Below, piece by piece: positions 13,171-22,039 of a stretch of 64,000 nucleotides of DNA. Positions within the stretch are counted from its first letter, which is position 1, and the number at the start of each line of letters is the position of its first letter. Both the position numbers and the translations under genes were made by a program. Under the pieces are notes generated by a model. That model had not been told where the DNA came from. It was given only the letters and a program-made list of their open reading frames with translations, and did no database searches. This DNA is from Anopheles merus (Eukaryota > Arthropoda > Insecta > Diptera > Culicidae). The DNA lies in contig NC_054083.1 in NCBI RefSeq assembly GCF_017562075.2, positions 40,903,255 through 40,967,254 of the forward strand, in the 5' to 3' direction.

Positions 13171-15259
13171 AAGCAATGGAAAAATCGACCAACCCTGTTC
13201 AAAGGTGCATCGGGTCTGATGGGGTTTGTGTGACTAAAGGGATAGTTTTTCTTTTGCAAGAGTAACTTTAATCTTACACCCAACCAATGCAAATGTAATT
13301 TCAACTTTTCAAACTTTAAAACAAATCCAATTCGCCCACACAACAAAAGGTAAAGTCCGTTGCAGGGTAAAAGCAAAATCTCACGACCCCCGATGCCCTC
13401 CAAAACACGCAAGACAGGCAAGGCAGAGGCAGTCTGGCAAGTTTGAGCGAGTTCGTGCTCGGGGTCAACATAACATCATTTGCATAAACACGCGCATAAA
13501 TTTGCCAGTTTTATTAATCCCTCGCGTGGCCTTTGCCAAACGCCGCTTTCTCCTTATCGTTGCCGGGCTGTGACCCTTTGTGCGGTGACCTCCCTGCCTG
13601 CGAGAAGTTTTTGAGCTGCTTTTAAAATCGAATTTGCACGATCCGGTGGGTCGGAAGAATGGGCCAATTCATTGGCCAACGCATGAGCTAATACTAATAA
13701 TTTTGCAAGAGAGAAAGACGCCGATCATTCCTTGCGTTCAAATGCAATTGTTAACCGTTGCGGGATTTTGGCCCTTTTTCTGAGCTACGCTCGAATAAAA
13801 TAAAACGCTACAGCACTGGCCTTAGCCAGGCCTGCACGCCTGCTTATACCCAATCGAAAATAGAACTGTTTGCGAATATTTTGTTTATTACGAATCACGC
13901 TCCATTTTCCATCCTTCCTTTCGCTCACGGACACATTGCAGTGTTTGGATTCATTTTGTTTGGTGCAATATAGTTTGCCCCTTCCAGTGCAAAAGAAAGC
14001 AAAAAGAAAAGCTGGGGATGTGCAAAGACACACACATACACACATCAACGTCACGCCGTGCACGTATACCGGGCGGATGGGCAAAAAATAGATACTGAGA
14101 AGCGAGTTGGCATTTTGAATTTAAAGCTCTCCGTTGGGGAAGGTGAATGAGGTGAGCGGAATTGATTTTTGTGCTGTGAGTGTGGTCAGGTTCAGGAGCA
14201 CACTGGTCACTTTTAAGCTAGAACAAGAAGGGTTTTGGGGTGTTGTGTTGATGCAGTTTTCCCCCAATGATCCTGATAGAGGAGTGCAACTTCACAAAAT
14301 CACAAGCAATTTGGGATGGTTTCCATGCCCTTTAAACGTACACACACATTCACACACACGCGCACACTATATCTCCCGGGGATCACCTGGTAATCACAAT
14401 CACACAGCGCCGAACCGTTTTCACTGCCGCTGGGACAGCCCAGAAGCTAGCTGGGAACGGTAAGAAGCAGGTGTAGGCCCCACCCCGCACTGGGTTGGCG
14501 CAACGAATGCCCGATGCTTTCCCGTCAAGGTTCCAGCCACATCTGAGCTAGCGCGGTCACGGCGGCGCTCGACCCACATCTTGCTTTGCGAGGTTGCTTT
14601 TTTTTTCTCTACGGGAGGAAAATCGTGCCAAGGGATGAGGAAAAACTCTCCAGCCTTGCTCGAGTGCTGCTGCTGCTATCTCACCACTCTCTTGCGAGTT
14701 TTTGGCTGGGCGCGGGGAGAGAGTGGGCGCTACTGTTTTGTCAACTTAACCCCCGCCATCGCCGTCATCGCCGGTGGAACGGTATGGCGTTGGATGCGCA
14801 AAGGAGACGAGGGTGGGATGGGCTGGGAAATGGAACAGCGTGATGGACCACGAGGATATTCCTCCTCTATGATGGAGAGTAAAAACGATGAGCAGGAGAG
14901 CGAGTGGCACGAGAACAAGGGTTCGTTTCAAGAGGTTGTTTTTTCCTGTTTCGATAATTAACAGTGAGTGATAAAGGTTTAGGTGTAAATTATATTATTT
15001 ATATTTTAATGGACTTTTCAATTCAAAGCACTGTAAGAGTATCAGAGAAAATACTGTTTGTTAAAACCACTTTATTAAAATAATTAAACTAAACATTTGC
15101 ACACAGCTGTACTTCAAATGCCCTCTGTAGATGAATCTCATCACCTGAAGGGCTCGTCCTCGTAACGCCCCTGTAACGGTGAGTAAGAGATATTAAGCAA
15201 GCGATGAGTGAAGCATTGTGAGAACCTCATCACACGTGCCTGAGAGAGAGAAACTAAAC

Positions 15260-15311
<52 letters not shown>

Positions 15312-18300
15312 AAAAAAAGGAGCAGCAAAAAGGGAAAACGCTTACTCTCGCTTACCGACTGGCGCGCTGCCCATTCCCGCGCTCCAGTGCTCGTGCTCCC
15401 GTCGGCAGTTAATTTTTCACGGGCACTCGCACACCCATCGTCCCCTTCTCGGGACTAGCAAAACGCTCTCTAACTGGGGCAATAGTGCGGCCCGTACCGC
15501 TGGTCAGGGAAATCCCACCGCGTGGAAAAGGGAAAGTGAGTCAGAGAGAGAGAGAGAGAGTAAGAGCGAGAGAGCGTGCTCACTGTGACTGTGGAGAGAA
15601 ATGAGCCACGATGACGATGGCGGGAGGTTTCCCACGCTCGGTGCGCTCAAGAAAGGGAAGGAAAAGCTCCACCATCGCCATCCGGCACGCGGGCGCACAG
15701 CTGATACGGGAGGACTGGACCTTTTTGTTTTTATTTGCACGGAAATGGAAAAGTACGCGGGGTTTGGCTGCAGGTTCATACATGCTGGTTGCATCCTTCA
15801 TTCATTCTCCCCCCCTTTCCCTCCCTTTCCGTGATAACATGTGGGTCCCGCTCTCCCGCTATGGCACACTGTGAAGTGTGCGCTTTTTATTGACTGTTTG
15901 CTGATTTCATTATCACTTTTGTTGTGCTCCAGTTGCTGGACGGTGTGTGTGTGTGACACACAGTTTTTTCAACTAAAAATAACGCAATGAATAATGAGAT
16001 TGTCTATTTACACGACACATCAAACTGAAGCTAAACCTTACTCCTTTTCAAATTTGCACGCTTTCTTAATAAAAATGAAAAAAAAACGACGATGGCAATA
16101 GACCGTTGAAGTGTTGAAAATCATACTTAATAAATATTACAAATATTACGATGGGAATGATACATCAGAGAGGTGTGCATTAGCATCTTGCATTCGGTGA
16201 ATAACAACTTGTACATTGGAAAATGGCTTGAAACCCCCTTGTAATACGTTTAATAACAAAAATGAAATTCAATATCTTAAGTCACACAAAATACTGAAAA
16301 TAAAAGCCAATACAAATACGCTCAACCTATAAGCTTTCGTGCCAATCTTAGATAGAAGATCTTTAATATTCGCCACTCGTTCACCTCATTGTCTCGGGCT
16401 GTGTTTGACCAGGCTTGTTCCATTACCGTCCACAAAGGCAGCATTACATAGACAACGCAGCGCACACTTTGGGGTCTTGCTGAGTGAAGCTCCATCCATC
16501 CATCAATCATAGCCGCCCAGTGACACTCTAGAATAGTGCCCCCGGCCCCCCACCCAAACCCAAGGGGCGCGCGGACAAACAAGGGCTTTGTTGTGTGCAC
16601 TTAGCCCGTTCTCGAAGAGGATGGGATGGGATAGATTTCATTACAGCACGGCACGACACGACAGAAGAGGAGTAGTCCATAAAAAGGCCCCATCGTTCGC
16701 CACTGTGTCACCGTCATTCGGCACTCCGTTTGCTCCATTTTCGCAGCATCTACTGCAGAGGTCTAGGTCAATGTTTGCCACAACAATAGCCACTGAACTG
16801 GTGATGAAAAGGAGGACACACATACGGACACAATAAAGCCACGGTTGTTAACGACAACAGGCACAGGAAAGCACCGAAGCACACACATCAATCCCGACCG
16901 TCCGTTCAACGGTGACATAAATTAGTTACACGATAGGACAAATGATGTATATGGCGTCAAAACCAACCACAAGCCACTCGGTAGGGCTGCCGAACGGTGT
17001 CGGCGAACTGTCGGCGGCAGCAATCGCTAGCAAATGGTTCATCCTTCACTCACACTCCAGCTCGCACATTCACTTTTAAAGATCAGCAACAATTTTCGAT
17101 CACTCGCGCTTTTCACAGGGACAGGTCCTGCCTCAACCGGCGACGAAACCGAAATGAATGATCAAACTGCCCCAACCGGTAAAGCCTTATTCCTCTTAGG
17201 TAGGTGATCGAGCGACGATCGGTGTTGTGCCCAGATACACACGTGACCAGCCGTTTATCACGAAATGTTAATGTCGCTAATTGAGCACCGTTTTCGTCGC
17301 CTGCTTCGACGCGCCGGCCATCCGGGATGGGGGTATGCTCAACAAAACACAGAACAGCCCATTTGTTACGTTTAGCGGGCGTGTGACGTAGCATTTGTCA
17401 CCGCTGGCTGCGATGAAAGCGATTCAGCTCGATAAGAACGGCACACAACGGGCGAGACTCTATTTTCGGGCTGGGAGTTTCCTGTGAAAAAGTGGCGTTT
17501 CTATTTTAAGCCTTCGCAGCCTATTGGAAAGGCAAATATTGGAAGTTTTTTAAACTCGAAGTTCCGTCATTGGTGGAAAAATTGTGTGCTGTGTAAATTG
17601 TGCGTTGGCGGGAGCTATCTCGATCGTGAATTGATAGGGTAAACCACATGAAAGGGTAAACACAGAGCCGCGTTGTGCTGCGGGGTGATGTTCTTTCTAT
17701 TACAATTGTGCGCTTTCTATTACTGTGTGTCGTTTGCTGAAGCACACCCCAGTTAAATACACAGACAGACACAGCAGAGGAGAACTTTTGTGTGGTTCTT
17801 GCTACACGCTGTTTGACTTTTTAACGTAACTTAAACTCAATAGTCAGCACGGGGGGAATGCATTTTTGATGCACCGTAACGACTTGTGAGTATACACATT
17901 CACACGTCGAGCGGGTCATTTGTCTGTCGACCGGATGATTCGAAGGGTGTGTGGGTGTGTGGCACGATGGATCGATAGCGTTATGGTCTAGGTCAAGAGC
18001 ACTAATCTCTTCTTACGTAGCTTTCGTTCATGGAAAATACCAAAAATCTTGTACTTTTACGATATTGTTTTTTAAACTGAAGTAAGCAGGAACGTTTTCG
18101 CTTTATAATGAACCTTTAAGGGGTGTTAAATGGGAACATTAAACAGCCACTTTTAGTAACTGCCACGTGACCTAATGGAGACGCCTAATGTTTTATATAC
18201 TTATTACATTTTTTTTTTAATATTCCCCAACAAAATGTGTACATCTGAATTGCTCCCAAAAGCTACAAAAACTACCACTGACAACGTTACCTACCAAAAA

Positions 18301-21300
18301 TCCTTTGGCTTTGAATTTTAAAATCGGAATTATTTTGCTCATTTTAAAGCTGCCGGTGACCGGTTTCAAGCTTTCCACAACCAGCACACTGCTCTTTACC
18401 GGCTGGCGGGACACTGTACACTCGTCACTCGCCCCGTTGCATGTTTCCCCAGTGGAAAGGGAACTGGCACGGCACGAACCAAACGGGGACAGCACGCGTA
18501 TCCAATTACACTTATCGGGCTCGGACACACACGGACGTCGCGTTACCGTTCGGAGCCGCACAAAACACTGACTGGGCTGGGAGACCACGGCAAGAAGCCC
18601 ACTGGCCCGACCCAACGAGCCTCCCAAACCGGGGCGACGACAGCGACAGCACGTGGGAGCGTCCGTTGTCTTGTTGTTTCGTGTGCGTGTGTGTGTGTGT
18701 GTGTGGTGTATAACGCAACAAACTTTAAGGAATATTCCTGTACCTTCATGCTGTAACTGGTTGACTCACTTGGAAGTACAGTACAGAACTGCGACACACC
18801 CGTTGGGGGTGCCTACACTATGGTTTATAATAATTGAACCTGTATTGAAATACACATTTCGAAAGTGTACATTCTATGCAAAACCCATAAAATGGTTCCG
18901 TATTTTTGCTGCTTATCTACCAACGCGAACGAACCACCCTGTACATTCTGCTAGAATAAAGCATATACTCCATTGCACCGGTACACACGCCGCGTGAGTC
19001 ATGGAAGGTGAACTTCCTCCCTTTAAAAACGGAGGCTATCGGTGTGCATCGGGTTTCCGCGTCGCGACACCCGATGCGTGTACGTGAAGCGCAAAAGTAG
19101 AGCGCAAAGGTAAAAATCAATCAATATAATGTGCATTCCGATGCGACGTGGCTCGAACGCAACAACCGCCGACCGGCTAAAAGGGGCGGGCATACGTACG
19201 TAGCGCCAGGGATGGTGTGAAATACCAGTTTTTCACTACCAACAAGCACCTGACCTGGCTGATGATCTCGTGCACCTTGTCTGCGTATGGGAAGGTGTGA
19301 GCTGGTTTGACCATATTCAATTGATGCTGATAACGTTATGATGCTTGTTGGCAGGTTTGATCAAAGTGTATTTAGCAGCGACGGGATGCATTGCTTCCTT
19401 AAACAAGCTCTCAATGGGTTGATTGTTGGGTGCAACACAAAATGGAAATAAATTAATGTAGTCAGAACGGAACTTGCTCTTCATTCGAGCGTTGAACTTG
19501 GGCGACAATACTGAAATGGTTTTATCCAACGTTTGCATTAAAAAAATGGACAAACATTGTCGATTTAATGGGTTTATCTTCACCCGCACTATCAAAACGT
19601 AATAGGCACTTTCAATACCAGTATCTTCTGAGCCTGTAGACAAAATTCGACACCTATATCAGTCGAGCTCTAACCGTGATCGCCAAAACAGTGAAGCAAC
19701 TATGTTTAGAAGCGTGCACGATCAAAGAACAGCACCTCGTAGCGTCTAAAACGGACTCCGTGCGGCTGTTCTGGTATTTACAACATGTTAGCACTATTAG
19801 ACAACAATTAGAGCATCGACAGAAATCCCAGTTCCGAATGGCCAACGTCTCTGAGCGCAACATGTTAGCACTATTAGACAACAATTAGAGCATCGAAAGA
19901 AATCCCAGTTCCGAATGGTCCACGTTCCTGAGCGACTTGAGCTTCCAAAGGAAGCAGAAAATGAAGACTGAGGGACAAGGGGCCACATCGCTGCGTTAGC
20001 TTGACATCGGGAGGTCGATGCAACCGGCCAAACAGTGAAATAGTGCTTGGAAAACATGAACTTACACGTCTGGAAGCAGAAATCGCAGAACCACTGGCTT
20101 CGCAGCGGCAAACAATGGCGCCAAAACTTAATGGAATCATTTTAGGTGAATTTTCGATATGACGGAATTTAGATGTCCCACCCTAAAGAGACACCCTAGT
20201 CCTAATCCTTGTCTTAGGAACTGGTCCAACACCCTCCAGTTGTGCCCCATCGAATTTTTCTGGACAAACATGATCCAAAAGCTCTACTTCAACAATTTCT
20301 TCTAGATCTAAAGATATGCTTACAAGCATGTTTTCGTCCGCCATGGTTAAAATTCTGGATAATTGACAAAAGATGGTCGCAAGGTCGTAGATTTATTTTT
20401 GAAATTTAGATTCAATCATTACCTTTCAAAGGATGTTCATGCAACGAAGATGTTTCATTTAGTTTTTTTGTACAGCCAGTTAGAAAAAGGTCATTTTTTT
20501 AATGGGTTCATTCAATAAATCCTTATTACAAGCCAATTTAAGTCACAATTTCAGCTTGCTTTATACCTGCCACGGAGCTCACCGTTTAGGAGCATCTTTG
20601 TGTGCACCGGTGTGTGCAGAAACTATGGGAATAAATAAAAATGAAATTGAGGAGTCTTGCAGCCAATCAGGCGAAAACTTTGATGAACGTAACTGAACTA
20701 TGACTCCTCTGACACGTGTGGCAATCAACCAAGAGCAATAAACTTTGTCAAAAATGCGTTAATTGTACCTCGGGAATCACCCTGCAAGCGCAACCATTAT
20801 ATTAACGTTTGCTCCGTCTCGTATACTTTCTGTCTGGAGTTAATGTTAGAACAGGCTACTAAATCTTCCTCCAGAGTTTAAAAAAATACAACCAAAACAA
20901 AAGATAAAGACTTGCATAAATTAAGCATGATGCTTCCTCCCTGACAGACGGTGGCAGTGCTTGCCAGTGTTCACCCTACAATCGGACGCCGGGGCCCATC
21001 AAAGCGCCGCAACTCAATCAAGCAGGCTAAAACTGGCTGCTCTATCAGTATCTAGATGCGTGGTTGTGGGTTTTATTGCGCACACGCCCATAAAGCAGCA
21101 TGACAGTTGCAATATAGCAGAGCAGTGGGCAGATAAACCGAACGTGAACCAAATTAAGAAGATGAAAGATAACGCACAATGTGATACGGGCGGGCCTCTG
21201 GACGCACGCTTTTCGGTGGAATTCAGTGGAGGTTAAGTAGCGCTGTAGACACTTGGTCTAAACGTCTCCAGTAGAAACAAAGCTTTGAGGTTTATTAAAG

Positions 21301-21758
21301 TCCTAAAGATAACCTTTTTTTTATAACCCTCCTTCAATGGGGTGCAATTTTCGTGTTGTAAATCTTCCGATTTGTCGATAGAATCCAATTATTTTCTGCA
21401 AGACAGTATAATGCCGCTTATCGAGCGTAGCTCCCGTTTATGTGGGAAAGGCATTCCGCAAATCCTTTTATCACCACGGCTGACACGATAAGAGTGCAGT
21501 GCTTCATTTTTTTTTTTGGGGCAACTCTTTCCCCCAGGTCAGCTGAGCCTTTCCTATCGAACAGTACAGAGAGCAAAAGTCCAGAATGGCTAAGGGTCCG
21601 CGTGGGATAGTTACATCAGCACATAGCAACCAACCTTGGTGTGGTTGTTATAAAAATTGATAAATTTAATACTAATTTGGACAGGTGACACCACTTACCT
21701 CCTTGGTGTGGAAGCCCAGGAAGGACAATTTCCTCACATTATTGTCCCGGCGGCTCAT
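1..21758 (-). CDS. NDAE1: Na+-driven anion (Cl-/HCO3-) exchanger, SLC4 family, whole gene
   Basis: Coding exons in transcript order are 21699-21758, 10047-10517, 9858-9964, 6854-7415, 6625-6771, cassette 3949-4020, 716-2652, 455-649, 145-373 and 1-75. All have GT donors and AG acceptors and the codon phases close perfectly, giving 1284 aa with the cassette or 1260 aa without. Domains: cytoplasmic N-terminal band-3-type domain (about residues 190-700, including WKETARWIKYEEDVEEGADR), then a multispan membrane domain from about 706 (NRLWGGLINDIKRRYP, GTTGPLLLFDEALNQF), a glycosylatable extracellular loop (about 885-935), and an acidic C-tail ending FYEQAPIPA. The family moves Na+ and bicarbonate in exchange for Cl- across the plasma membrane and regulates intracellular pH. 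Fly NDAE1 is the closest family member recalled. The stop codon occupies positions 1-3, so the 3' UTR lies outside the window. Family call is very secure; exact isoform use is inferred. Confidence 0.93.
76..144 (-). other. NDAE1 69-bp last intron, retention leaves an open frame
   Basis: This very short intron has a GTAAGT donor and TTTTAG acceptor. If retained, translation continues 23 codons (ending TLLYLNF) and stops at the TAG that forms the 3' splice site itself, swapping the acidic tail for a hydrophobic one. Confidence 0.6.
145..373 (-). CDS. NDAE1: NDAE1 exon: final membrane segments
   Basis: The acceptor ACACAG precedes 373 and the donor GTAAG follows 145 on the minus strand. The exon carries one base completing an Arg codon, then 76 codons. 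The reading includes the conserved SLC4 motif around VPTWKMHLFTFVQILALAML and two hydrophobic segments (LFTFVQILALAMLW; FSLAFPFFLIMMV), followed by a basic stop-transfer stretch (PIRKQLESIF). This matches the last transmembrane helices of the family. Confidence 0.92.
455..649 (-). CDS. NDAE1: NDAE1 exon: membrane domain (EQRISGFFVSLMVGLS region)
   Basis: The acceptor CCACAG precedes 649 and the donor GTAAGT follows 455. One base finishes the AG|A Arg codon from the upstream exon and the exon ends CG|, completed by A in the next. It encodes the highly conserved SLC4 segment KEQRISGFFVSLMVGLSV, then LRLIPMSVLFGVFLYMGIAS and MSGVQFFER. This hydrophobic region is near-universal in bicarbonate transporters. 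Confidence 0.94.
716..2652 (-). CDS. NDAE1: NDAE1 large exon: end of cytoplasmic domain plus most membrane helices
   Basis: This 1937-nt exon starts AGTGTGGATGAC (SVDDKKPR) after a CACCCAG acceptor (an acceptor 2 nt further in would break the frame) and ends TCGAG before GTAGGT. It encodes the second half of the cytoplasmic domain (AEATTVLVGAVDFLEQPTIA; VRFLFILLGP), a charged Lys-rich linker with a Gly run, and the start of the membrane domain (NRLWGGLINDIKRRYP, GTTGPLLLFDEALNQF, FTRFTQEIFSALITLIYI). The loop at about 1300-1415 holds three N-glycosylation sequons (NVT, NGT, NGT), the expected external loop of Na+-coupled SLC4 proteins. The open frame runs past the acceptor to 2796, but those extra residues have no family similarity and are taken as intron. 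Confidence 0.94.
2653..3612. other. NDAE1 intron, AT-rich
   Basis: The stretch from about 2800 to 3330 is strongly AT-rich with short A and T runs. A short GT run sits at 3560-3574. No exon or element is recognised. Confidence 0.6.
3613..4020 (-). CDS. NDAE1: NDAE1 alternative exon: 72-nt cassette (3949-4020) or terminal exon with its own stop
   Basis: An acceptor (CTCCATCAG) precedes 4020 and an internal donor TTC|GTAAGC ends the cassette at 3949, giving 24 codons in phase 0 (SLSMRAEDGGHGEVIVGVRR then LNSF) that splice cleanly to SVDDKKPR. If the internal donor is not used, the frame stays open for 111 more codons to a TAA at 3613-3615, adding a Ser/Pro, His-run and Gln-rich tail. That would give a 584-aa protein with only the cytoplasmic domain. 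The segment is clearly more GC-rich than its surroundings. The cassette is well supported by splice logic; use as a terminal exon is inference, and a clear minus-strand AATAAA was not seen nearby. Confidence 0.65.
   Translation of the reverse strand, partial: SLSMRAEDGGHGEVIVGVRRLNSFVSPTQSYTLSPPSLHPNSVYGQSPNLSSRNHHHHHHHTHHQQQPAHQPAKDQQRHQRHASGPHRCRRSGSQDSSSTATAAAAPVTLTTVTSAVGMRRNNSPLSLTVVNQLI
4930..5275. repeat. Copy of a dispersed repeat family also at 32240-32680 and 33920-34036
   Basis: The segment from about 5050 to 5275 shares long stretches with 32470-32650 (GATTTTGGTAGC-ATGATGGAT, GAGTTGCTAAG, AGCTGTCAAATGAA) and its right end (GTAGTAATTGATGGACCTTG) recurs at 34016-34035. The left part (4930-5040) is the inverted counterpart of 32280-32350 (CGAGTCAT, TTTGATCAAA, GGGAAAGTTTTGACAGTT). 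This looks like a small nonautonomous DNA transposon. Confidence 0.6.
5397..5600 (-). mobile_element. SINE-like element, tRNA-derived, diverged
   Basis: Read on the minus strand it ends in a (GAA/AAG)n tail at 5402-5428. It contains a Pol III B-box-like GGTTCAAGCC (about 5531-5540), preceded upstream by a weak A-box-like region. The layout matches mosquito tRNA-derived SINEs. No clear target duplication was seen. Confidence 0.45.
6625..6771 (-). CDS. NDAE1: NDAE1 exon: cytoplasmic domain (VVDELIHEDDKAVIMRALLL)
   Basis: The acceptor TTTTTTTTAG precedes 6771 and the donor CTGCAG|GTGAGT follows 6625. The exon has 49 codons in phase 0: MVVDELIHEDDKAVIMRALL, then LRHRHVNESSHGGFSFGPKR and KYSSYTSLQ. 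SLC4 N-terminal domains carry this segment right after the conserved RRCLETGVVLMDLEEKDLPS region in the upstream exon. Confidence 0.93.
6854..7415 (-). CDS. NDAE1: NDAE1 exon: core of cytoplasmic band-3 domain
   Basis: The acceptor TGCTCATAG precedes 7415; its first base completes a GA|A Glu codon. The donor CAG|GTAAGG ends the exon at 6854. Conserved SLC4 landmarks are RHHPHKSRKFSLQEYHPEW, DHSPHEVFVQLDELTGSG, EWKETARWIKYEEDVEEGAD and RWGRPHVASLSFHSLLNLR. The middle portion (roughly 7140-7330) is insect-specific linker. Fusion of frame and motif across both junctions makes this exon secure. Confidence 0.95.
7670..7742. mobile_element. 73-bp TA-flanked palindromic MITE
   Basis: Arms ATACAGTGCGTAACGCAAC (7667-7685) and its inverted copy (7727-7745) differ at one position. 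TA dinucleotides flank CAGTGCG...CGCACTG, the target duplication of Tc1/mariner-type insertion. Confidence 0.6.
7745..7825. mobile_element. Second tiny inverted-repeat element abutting the first
   Basis: The left end TTAGGGTTTCTTACTT and the right end GAGTGAGAAACCCTGTAA form imperfect terminal inverted repeats. The same end motif (ACAGGGTTTC) occurs at 9577 and, inverted, at 27528. Confidence 0.45.
8477..9845. mobile_element. 1.37-kb inverted-repeat element, nonautonomous DNA transposon-like
   Basis: Ends are AGTGTTGGGT (8477-8486) and ACCCAACGCT (9836-9845), inverted with one mismatch. Subterminal regions are rich in GATTCATGAATC-like motifs. Inside are two diverged direct units (about 8670-8850 and 8865-9060) and an inverted unit (about 9230-9430). 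Near 9590-9700 there is a roughly 21-bp minisatellite. No transposase frame is seen. Confidence 0.55.
9585..9700 (+). repeat. Minisatellite, about 21-bp unit, about 5 copies
   Basis: Successive units share ATTTTTTGGT(C/G)(C/T)GTTTCC-type sequence with drift. It lies inside the 8477-9845 element. Confidence 0.6.
9858..9964 (-). CDS. NDAE1: NDAE1 exon: short N-terminal cytoplasmic exon
   Basis: The acceptor CCCTCCAG precedes 9964 and the donor ACCGA|GTAAGT follows 9858. It encodes 35 codons plus two bases (DTSARRNVHFDKDNKGAPIE, GLPLEDTNEERRRRT). The split Glu codon is completed by the first base of the 7415 exon, giving ...RRRRTERHHPHKSRK. A transposon-like inverted-repeat element ends at 9845, 6 bp beyond the donor hexamer. 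Confidence 0.9.
10047..10517 (-). CDS. NDAE1: NDAE1 exon: acidic and Asn/Ser-rich N-terminal region
   Basis: The acceptor CCGCACAG precedes 10517 and the donor TGG|GTAAGT follows 10047; it has 157 codons in phase 0. It begins TSNDDPNEVHLDDEIERVFG, an acidic conserved block of invertebrate NDAE-type proteins, then TTAEKERFELNRLQDEVILD. The second part is a low-complexity Asn/Ser/Thr/Pro linker with a run of seven Asn. The frame is open past the acceptor up to 10562 (an in-frame ATG), but that extension lacks similarity and is probably intronic. Confidence 0.88.
13086..13166. repeat. (GA)n microsatellite, about 80 bp
   Basis: Uninterrupted AG dinucleotides, the longest simple repeat in the first NDAE1 intron. 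Confidence 0.98.
15263..15310. repeat. (GA)n microsatellite, about 48 bp
   Basis: Uninterrupted AG dinucleotides; a third GA run lies at 15545-15562. Confidence 0.98.
19640..20345 (+). pseudogene. Decayed transposase remnant (Tc1/mariner superfamily-like)
   Basis: The plus-strand frame at about 20225-20306 reads LQLCPIEFFWTNMIQKLY, resembling the C-terminal catalytic LRPIE-FWA--K motif of Tc1/mariner-type DDE/DDD transposases, then stops. Upstream fragments are interrupted and include a 77-bp tandem duplication (19781-19934). No intact frame or terminal repeats were found. The family is uncertain. Confidence 0.35.
19781..19934 (+). repeat. 77-bp tandem duplication, two copies
   Basis: CAACATGTTAGCACTATTAG starts at 19781 and again at 19858. 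The two units differ at only a few positions (GACAG/GAAAG, GGCCAAC/GGTCCAC). Confidence 0.95.
21699..21758 (-). CDS. NDAE1: NDAE1 first coding exon
   Basis: ATG at 21758-21756 opens 20 codons (MSRRDNNVRKLSFLGFHTKE) before a GTAAGT donor at 21698. Phase 0 fits the TSNDDPNE exon about 11.2 kb downstream in the transcript. The short basic peptide with an RKLSF phosphosite-like motif resembles the start of SLC4 proteins. Another first exon could exist for other isoforms; none was identified. Confidence 0.75.
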
Positions 21759-22013
21759 CGTGTTGCTCTCGCGCAGCTACACTAGGGACACTACACTGCA
21801 CGTGCTCTAGAACCACAGCTGGAAGAAGAGGCTTTACCGTTTACTTCACTGCACTGTGTCACCCAAAGTCTCTGTCGTTTGGTTTCACTACGCCTTATTA
21901 AACACTTTTTCGGCTGAATGCTGTTAAAGAACGAGTTGTTCAACAAAATTATTAATAATATAAACCACAATCGCAGGAACACACTTTGAATCGACTCGTA
22001 AAAGGCACACACG

Positions 22014-22039
22014 ACACACACACACACACACACACACAC
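22014..22039. repeat. (CA)n microsatellite
   Basis: ACACAC run just upstream of the NDAE1 first coding exon. Confidence 0.95.

Larger units (their letters stand above)
10518..21698. other. NDAE1 first intron, about 11.2 kb
   Basis: No coding exon is recognised. It holds GA microsatellites (13086-13166, 15263-15310, 15545-15562), a GT run (18684-18703), and a decayed transposase region with a 77-bp tandem duplication (19640-20345). Cis-regulatory content is likely but cannot be seen directly. Confidence 0.55.

Noticed and set aside
12810..13421. Overlapping frames of alternating Ser/Leu or Arg/Glu
   Set aside because: Translations of the GA microsatellite.
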